A stretch of 10,618 nucleotides of DNA from an uncultured Collinsella sp. (lineage in GTDB: Bacteria > Actinomycetota > Coriobacteriia > Coriobacteriales > Coriobacteriaceae). Below are positions 7,767-10,618 of the stretch, one piece after another (position 1 is the first letter of the stretch; every line of letters begins with the position of its first letter). The position numbers and the translations under genes were made by a program. The notes below the pieces were generated by a model, which had not been told where the DNA came from, did not search any database, and saw only the letters and a program-made list of their open reading frames with translations. Location of the stretch: contig URFU01000079.1 in assembly GCA_900547125.1 (NCBI GenBank), positions 1 to 10,618 of the forward strand, given 5' to 3'.

Positions 7767-8849
7767 CTAATTACCGCTGGCAGCATTGCAATAGATGCCG
7801 AGTATTTCGCTCAAGAGCAGATTGATATCGAATGAGCTGAGTATCTTTTTTCGGGCCAAAGTTCCCATTTCTTTTCTAAGCTCGCTTGATTCGAGAAGAT
7901 GATTCAATGCAACGGCCAGGGCTTGATAGTTATCTACCGGAATCAGAACCCCATTAACACCATCATTAATTACTTGAGGAATTCCACCAACGGGAGTGGC
8001 GACAGTTGGAATTCCTCTGGCCATGGCTTCAAGAACGCTCATGGGGAGCCCCTCGTTTTTGGAGGGAAGGCAGTACACCGCGGCACGCTCGAAGAGCTCC
8101 TCGCGTTCTGCTCCCGCGACCCAGCCGTGGAACTCGCAGCGGTCGGCAAATCCGAGCTCTGCCGCAAGAGAATTGATCTTTTCGACCTCTCCGTCTCCTC
8201 CGAATACGACCTTAGTGTCGGGGAAACGCGACAGGATTTCTCTTGACGCGCGCAAGAGCACGTCAGGGCTCTTGTTCGCGTCAAGACGTCCTAAAAATAG
8301 GACGTCTTGACGCGAACAAGGTGAGCACGGCTGATCTGGGACTTTGACACCGTTATGAACAACGTCAATCTTCTCCATGTCGCAAACGTTTTTTGAAAAG
8401 TAGTCGCGCCATTCTTCCGACAGAACCACAACTCGGTCAGCGATACTAAAGGTCCTTCTTACATCACGGCGGTAGGAATCTCCACCCTCTTCGAAGGCCT
8501 TCTTAAACTCCCCATCGTGATCGTGAAGTATCACGTACTTACCTGCTTTGCGGGCCATACGTGCCATAATTGACTTACGTTTGTAGGACCCGCGGGCGCT
8601 TATGTGTAAATGAATGATGTCATAGGATGGCATGATCATTGCATAATGAATCAACGCTCGGGTAAATGCGACGGATTTACCGAGCTTTGAGGAGCCGATG
8701 CCAGTCCCCAGGTACTCAAAGGCATCGCATGCCTCAGGGAGACCTGCGTCTAGATAACCTTTCACGACTGAGACGATTCCGCCGTGCAAAGAAAGATCGG
8801 GGCCAACCATTAGAACTTTCGCGTGTATTTTATTCTTAGCTGAAGCCAT
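7767..8849 (-). CDS. GT4-family glycosyltransferase containing a long inverted repeat
   Basis: A 360-residue retaining, GT-B-fold glycosyltransferase acting on the lipid-linked repeat unit at the cytoplasmic face. The N-terminal domain has VLMVGPDLSLHGGI (12-25), with the glycine-rich acceptor/donor loop. The linker leads to VLFLGRLDANKSPDVLL (183-199), and the E-x7-E donor motif is EGLPMSVLE (Glu266, Glu274), followed by TPVGGIPQVI. Start ATG has AAAGGA 5 nt upstream and lies 2 nt after the previous stop. Base composition is uneven: about 41% G+C at 7801-7980, 59% at 7981-8280 and 47% at 8341-8580, counted by hand. The codons for residues 177-193 form a perfect 23-bp inverted repeat. The frame is intact through it. 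Donor and linkage cannot be read from sequence. Confidence 0.92.
   Translation of the reverse strand: MASAKNKIHAKVLMVGPDLSLHGGIVSVVKGYLDAGLPEACDAFEYLGTGIGSSKLGKSVAFTRALIHYAMIMPSYDIIHLHISARGSYKRKSIMARMARKAGKYVILHDHDGEFKKAFEEGGDSYRRDVRRTFSIADRVVVLSEEWRDYFSKNVCDMEKIDVVHNGVKVPDQPCSPCSRQDVLFLGRLDANKSPDVLLRASREILSRFPDTKVVFGGDGEVEKINSLAAELGFADRCEFHGWVAGAEREELFERAAVYCLPSKNEGLPMSVLEAMARGIPTVATPVGGIPQVINDGVNGVLIPVDNYQALAVALNHLLESSELRKEMGTLARKKILSSFDINLLLSEILGIYCNAASGN
8271..8320. repeat. Perfect 23-bp inverted repeat with AAAA/TTTT loop inside a glycosyltransferase gene
   Basis: The arms are 8271-8293 and 8298-8320, identical as reverse complements with no mismatch, separated by four A on the + strand. 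The symmetry stops at both outer ends (T8270 against G8321). In the mRNA this forms a very stable hairpin with a UUUU loop. It sits wholly in coding sequence, covering the linker and the start of the GT4 C-terminal domain. There is no U-run after the stem, so it is not a classical intrinsic terminator. A shorter hairpin, arms 8253-8259 and 8268-8274, overlaps its left arm by 4 nt and would exclude it. Confidence 0.97.
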
Positions 8850-8851
8850 CG

Positions 8852-9367
8852 TTATCCTTTAAGCCGCGAACCTAGGCAGCGAGCGGGAACCCCCCCCCAG
8901 ATTGAATACTCAGGTTCCACGTCTTTGGTCACCACGGCGCCAGCAGCAATTACGCAGTGATCAGAGACGTGGACACCCTTTAGAATCGTCACTCCACTGC
9001 CCATCCACACGTCATTACCGATAACGACATCCTGGTCGTTATCGGGGAGCTTGTCCTCATCGGTAAGTTCCATCATGGGGCGATCGAGGATGTCGGTACG
9101 GTGATCGCCGGTGATAACGGTAAGGTTGGGCCCGCTCATGACATAGTCGCCGATGTGAATTTTCGCCCGGGTTGTGAGCAGCGTTGTTCCAGGGCCAAGG
9201 TACACGTCATGGCCCATGTAGATATTGCCCGCTCTGGCAATCTCGCTGCGGCGGCCCAGGGTCACGTTCTTGCCGCAAGCAGCAAAGGAACGCCGTAGCG
9301 AGGGCATAAGAAGTAGCGTGTTGTAAGCACGGGGGATGCCGTCGAGGATCCTATAGGCGAGACCCAT
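8852..9367 (-). CDS. Left-handed beta-helix (hexapeptide repeat) O-acetyltransferase with a 9-G tract
   Basis: A 171-residue acetyltransferase of the WcaF/Maa-like hexapeptide family, likely using acetyl-CoA to acetylate a sugar of the repeat unit in the cytoplasm. A short helical N-terminus is followed by hexapeptide turns such as IGDYVMSGP (72-80), VVIGNDVWMGSGVTIL (114-129) and VIAAGAVVTKDV (139-150). The GDHR motif (87-90) supplies the probable catalytic His89. The closing GGVPA motif (158-162) is intact. ATG follows the epimerase stop by 2 nt. The codons for Trp157-Val160 contain nine consecutive G. With 8 G the protein would end after 164 residues, and with 10 G after 169; both lose the GVPA end, so the enzyme may be phase variable. 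As written the frame is open. Acceptor sugar unknown. Confidence 0.9.
   Translation of the reverse strand: MGLAYRILDGIPRAYNTLLLMPSLRRSFAACGKNVTLGRRSEIARAGNIYMGHDVYLGPGTTLLTTRAKIHIGDYVMSGPNLTVITGDHRTDILDRPMMELTDEDKLPDNDQDVVIGNDVWMGSGVTILKGVHVSDHCVIAAGAVVTKDVEPEYSIWGGVPARCLGSRLKG
8890..8898 (-). repeat. 9-G homopolymer tract (C9 on the + strand) inside the acetyltransferase
   Basis: Nine uninterrupted G on the coding strand, encoding the end of Trp157, Gly158, Gly159 and the first base of Val160. It is the longest homopolymer I found in the window. Tracts of this length are known contingency sites for slipped-strand mispairing in other bacteria. Here the count keeps the gene in frame. Confidence 0.95.
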
Positions 9368-9369
9368 AG

Positions 9370-10551
9370 CTACGCCTTCCTCCACACCATCTTGTCCACC
9401 ACGCCGGTGTAGCTCTGGATGATCTTGACCACCTTGGTGGACACGGTCTCGTCGGCGTAGTCGGGAACGGGCGCCTCGGGCAGCGACCCCTCCGCGTCGA
9501 GCTCGACGGCGGTGCGGACGGCCTGCAGCAGGCCGCGCTCGCTGATGCCGGCGAGCGTGAAGCACGCCTTGTCCAGCGCCTCGGGGCGCTCGGTGGAGGT
9601 GCGGATGCACACCGCCGGGAACGGGCGGCCGATAGATGCGAAGAAGCTCGACTCCTCGGGCAGCGTGCCCGAATCGGAGACCACCGCGAAGGCGTTCATC
9701 TGCAGGCAGTTGTAGTCGTGGAAGCCCATGGGCTCGTGCATGCGCACGCGCGGGTCGAGCCTAAAGCCGGTGGCCTCCAGGCGCTTGCGGGAGCGCGGGT
9801 GGCAGGAGTACAGGATCGGCATGTCGTACTTCTCCGCGAGCGCGTTGATCGCGGTGAACAGGCTCGTGAAGTTGGCCTCGGTGTCGATGTTCTCCTCGCG
9901 GTGGGCGGACAGCAGCATGTAGCGCTTGGGCTCCAGGCCGAGCTCGGTAAGGATGTCCGAGGCCTCGATCTTGTCCAGGTTGGCGCGCAGGACCTCCGCC
10001 ATGGGCGAGCCCGTGACGTAGGTGCGCTCCGGGGCGCAGCCGGTGTCCTTCAGGTAGCGGCGCGCGTGCTCGGAGTAGGCCAGGTTGACGTCGGAGATCA
10101 CGTCGACGATGCGGCGGTTGGTCTCCTCGGGCAGGCACTCGTCCTTGCAGCGGTTGCCGGCCTCCATGTGGAAGATGGGGATGTGGAGCCTCTTGGCCGC
10201 GATGGCGGACAGGCAGCTGTTGGTGTCGCCCAGGATCAGCAGCGCGTCGGGCTGGACCTGGACCATGAGCCTGTAGCTCGCGGCGATGATGTTGCCCACG
10301 GTCTCGCCCAGGTCGGCGCCCACGGCGTCCAGGTAGACGTCGGGATCGGCAAGCTCCAGGTCGCGGAAGAAAATGCCGTTGAGCGTGTAGTCGTAGTTCT
10401 GGCCGGTGTGCGCCAGCAGGCAGTCGAAGTGGCGGCGGCACTTCTTGATGACCTCGGACAGGCGGATGACCTCGGGGCGGGTGCCCACGATGATCAGGAG
10501 CTTCAGGCGGCCGTCGTCCTCGAAGCGGATATCGGAATAGTCCTTGCCCAT
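9370..10551 (-). CDS. fnlC: UDP-N-acetyl-L-fucosamine-forming 2-epimerase (FnlC/CapG/WbjD, WecB superfamily)
   Basis: A 393-residue non-hydrolysing UDP-sugar 2-epimerase, cytoplasmic. It is expected to epimerise UDP-2-acetamido-2,6-dideoxy-L-talose to UDP-L-FucNAc. Superfamily landmarks are VGTRPE (residues 22-27), HTGQNYDY (48-55), GDTNS (108-112), SAHREEN (215-221) and DSGT followed by EE (293-300). HMEAGNR (128-134), where WecB has HxEAGLR, together with the ERPEA block (321-325) and a VW-containing C-terminus, point to the FnlC/CapG branch rather than ManNAc-forming WecB. About 15 extra N-terminal residues precede the Rossmann start. The ATG has a strong Shine-Dalgarno, GAGGAGG, 9 nt upstream inside the preceding gene. 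G+C is about 70% in two lines counted by hand, well above the following genes. ManNAc-forming activity is the alternative. Confidence 0.93.
   Translation of the reverse strand: MGKDYSDIRFEDDGRLKLLIIVGTRPEVIRLSEVIKKCRRHFDCLLAHTGQNYDYTLNGIFFRDLELADPDVYLDAVGADLGETVGNIIAASYRLMVQVQPDALLILGDTNSCLSAIAAKRLHIPIFHMEAGNRCKDECLPEETNRRIVDVISDVNLAYSEHARRYLKDTGCAPERTYVTGSPMAEVLRANLDKIEASDILTELGLEPKRYMLLSAHREENIDTEANFTSLFTAINALAEKYDMPILYSCHPRSRKRLEATGFRLDPRVRMHEPMGFHDYNCLQMNAFAVVSDSGTLPEESSFFASIGRPFPAVCIRTSTERPEALDKACFTLAGISERGLLQAVRTAVELDAEGSLPEAPVPDYADETVSTKVVKIIQSYTGVVDKMVWRKA
9375..9383 (-). promoter_or_regulatory. Shine-Dalgarno fixing the start of the acetyltransferase at 9367
   Basis: GGAGGAAGG lies 7 nt before the ATG at 9367, within the last codons of the epimerase. 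The open frame continues upstream to 9610, but that extension overlaps the epimerase in another frame and is arginine-rich and unlike any acetyltransferase. This site therefore decides for the short form. Confidence 0.85.
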
Positions 10552-10555
10552 GCGG

Positions 10556-10618
10556 CTAGACCTCCTCGTAGTAGGTGTCGGGGTTCTCGGGGTCGAAGGG
10601 CTCGTTGGCCCACATGAC
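10556..10618 (-). CDS. fnlB: C-terminal end of probable SDR/cupin reductase of UDP-L-FucNAc synthesis (CapF/FnlB/WbjC type), partial
   Basis: Only the last 20 codons and a TAG stop are in the window; the rest lies beyond the right edge. The visible tail reads VMWANEPFDPENPDTYYEEV, which resembles, from memory, the end of the cupin domain that closes CapF/FnlB/WbjC proteins. Those enzymes reduce the 4-keto intermediate after CapE/FnlA dehydration of UDP-GlcNAc. The next gene starts 4 nt after the stop and is the epimerase that follows CapF/FnlB in known FucNAc operons, which is the best support for the call. A Shine-Dalgarno for that next gene lies inside these last codons. With so few residues the family call is inference; the reading frame itself is secure. 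Confidence 0.65.
   Translation of the reverse strand, partial: VMWANEPFDPENPDTYYEEV

Noticed and set aside
8271..8320. The hairpin as an intrinsic terminator or invertible-switch site
   Set aside because: No U-run follows the stem on the coding strand, the gene reads through it in frame, and inverting a 4-nt loop would leave the sequence almost unchanged.
9368..9610. N-terminal extension of the first acetyltransferase
   Set aside because: It overlaps the epimerase out of frame, is His/Arg-rich and unlike the family, and a strong Shine-Dalgarno sits before the ATG at 9367.
9718..10617. Long open frame on the + strand opposite the epimerase (299 codons)
   Set aside because: It is Val/Ala/Gly/Gln/Asp-rich, resembles no family, and arises from the high third-position G+C of the epimerase on the other strand.

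Overview
The window is a dense, single-strand (all minus) surface-polysaccharide locus of the Wzx/Wzy type. Transcription runs from the right end to the left end. Nine complete or near-complete genes plus one partial gene at the right edge are joined by gaps of 2-13 nt or by overlaps, so they read as one operon. I see no internal promoter, terminator, tRNA, CRISPR or insertion sequence. The high G+C, strong Shine-Dalgarno sites and codon choice fit a high-GC Gram-positive, perhaps a gut actinobacterium of the Coriobacteriia. That placement is inference from style, not from a marker gene.

Right edge (about 9370-10618): the last 20 codons of a probable CapF/FnlB-type reductase, followed by a clear FnlC/CapG-type 2-epimerase. 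Together with an off-window 4,6-dehydratase these would make UDP-N-acetyl-L-fucosamine. This segment is about 70% G+C in the lines I counted by hand, while the next gene is about 52%, suggesting a join between a precursor block and an exchangeable, type-specific block.

Centre (about 1576-9367): in transcription order, a hexapeptide-repeat O-acetyltransferase, two GT4 glycosyltransferases, a Wzy polymerase, a third GT4, a Wzx flippase and a fourth GT4-like transferase. Left edge (57-1579): a membrane O-acyltransferase of the Acyl_transf_3/OafA family, broken by a one-base frameshift, and a second hexapeptide-repeat acetyltransferase. The genes together would assemble a repeat unit of several sugars (probably including FucNAc) on a lipid carrier, flip it, polymerise it and decorate it with acyl groups. 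The priming transferase, chain-length control and export genes are not in the window.

The most interesting signals are: (1) poly-G tracts in acyltransferase genes. A 9-G run lies in the first acetyltransferase (in frame here), and a 7-G run lies exactly where the membrane acyltransferase is frameshifted; removing one G restores a 329-residue protein. Every G/C run of six or more that I found lies in, or 11 bases before, an acyltransferase gene. This suggests phase-variable O-acylation of the polysaccharide by slipped-strand mispairing. (2) A perfect 23-bp inverted repeat with a 4-nt loop inside the coding sequence of a glycosyltransferase, at the edge of a GC-rich patch in that gene.
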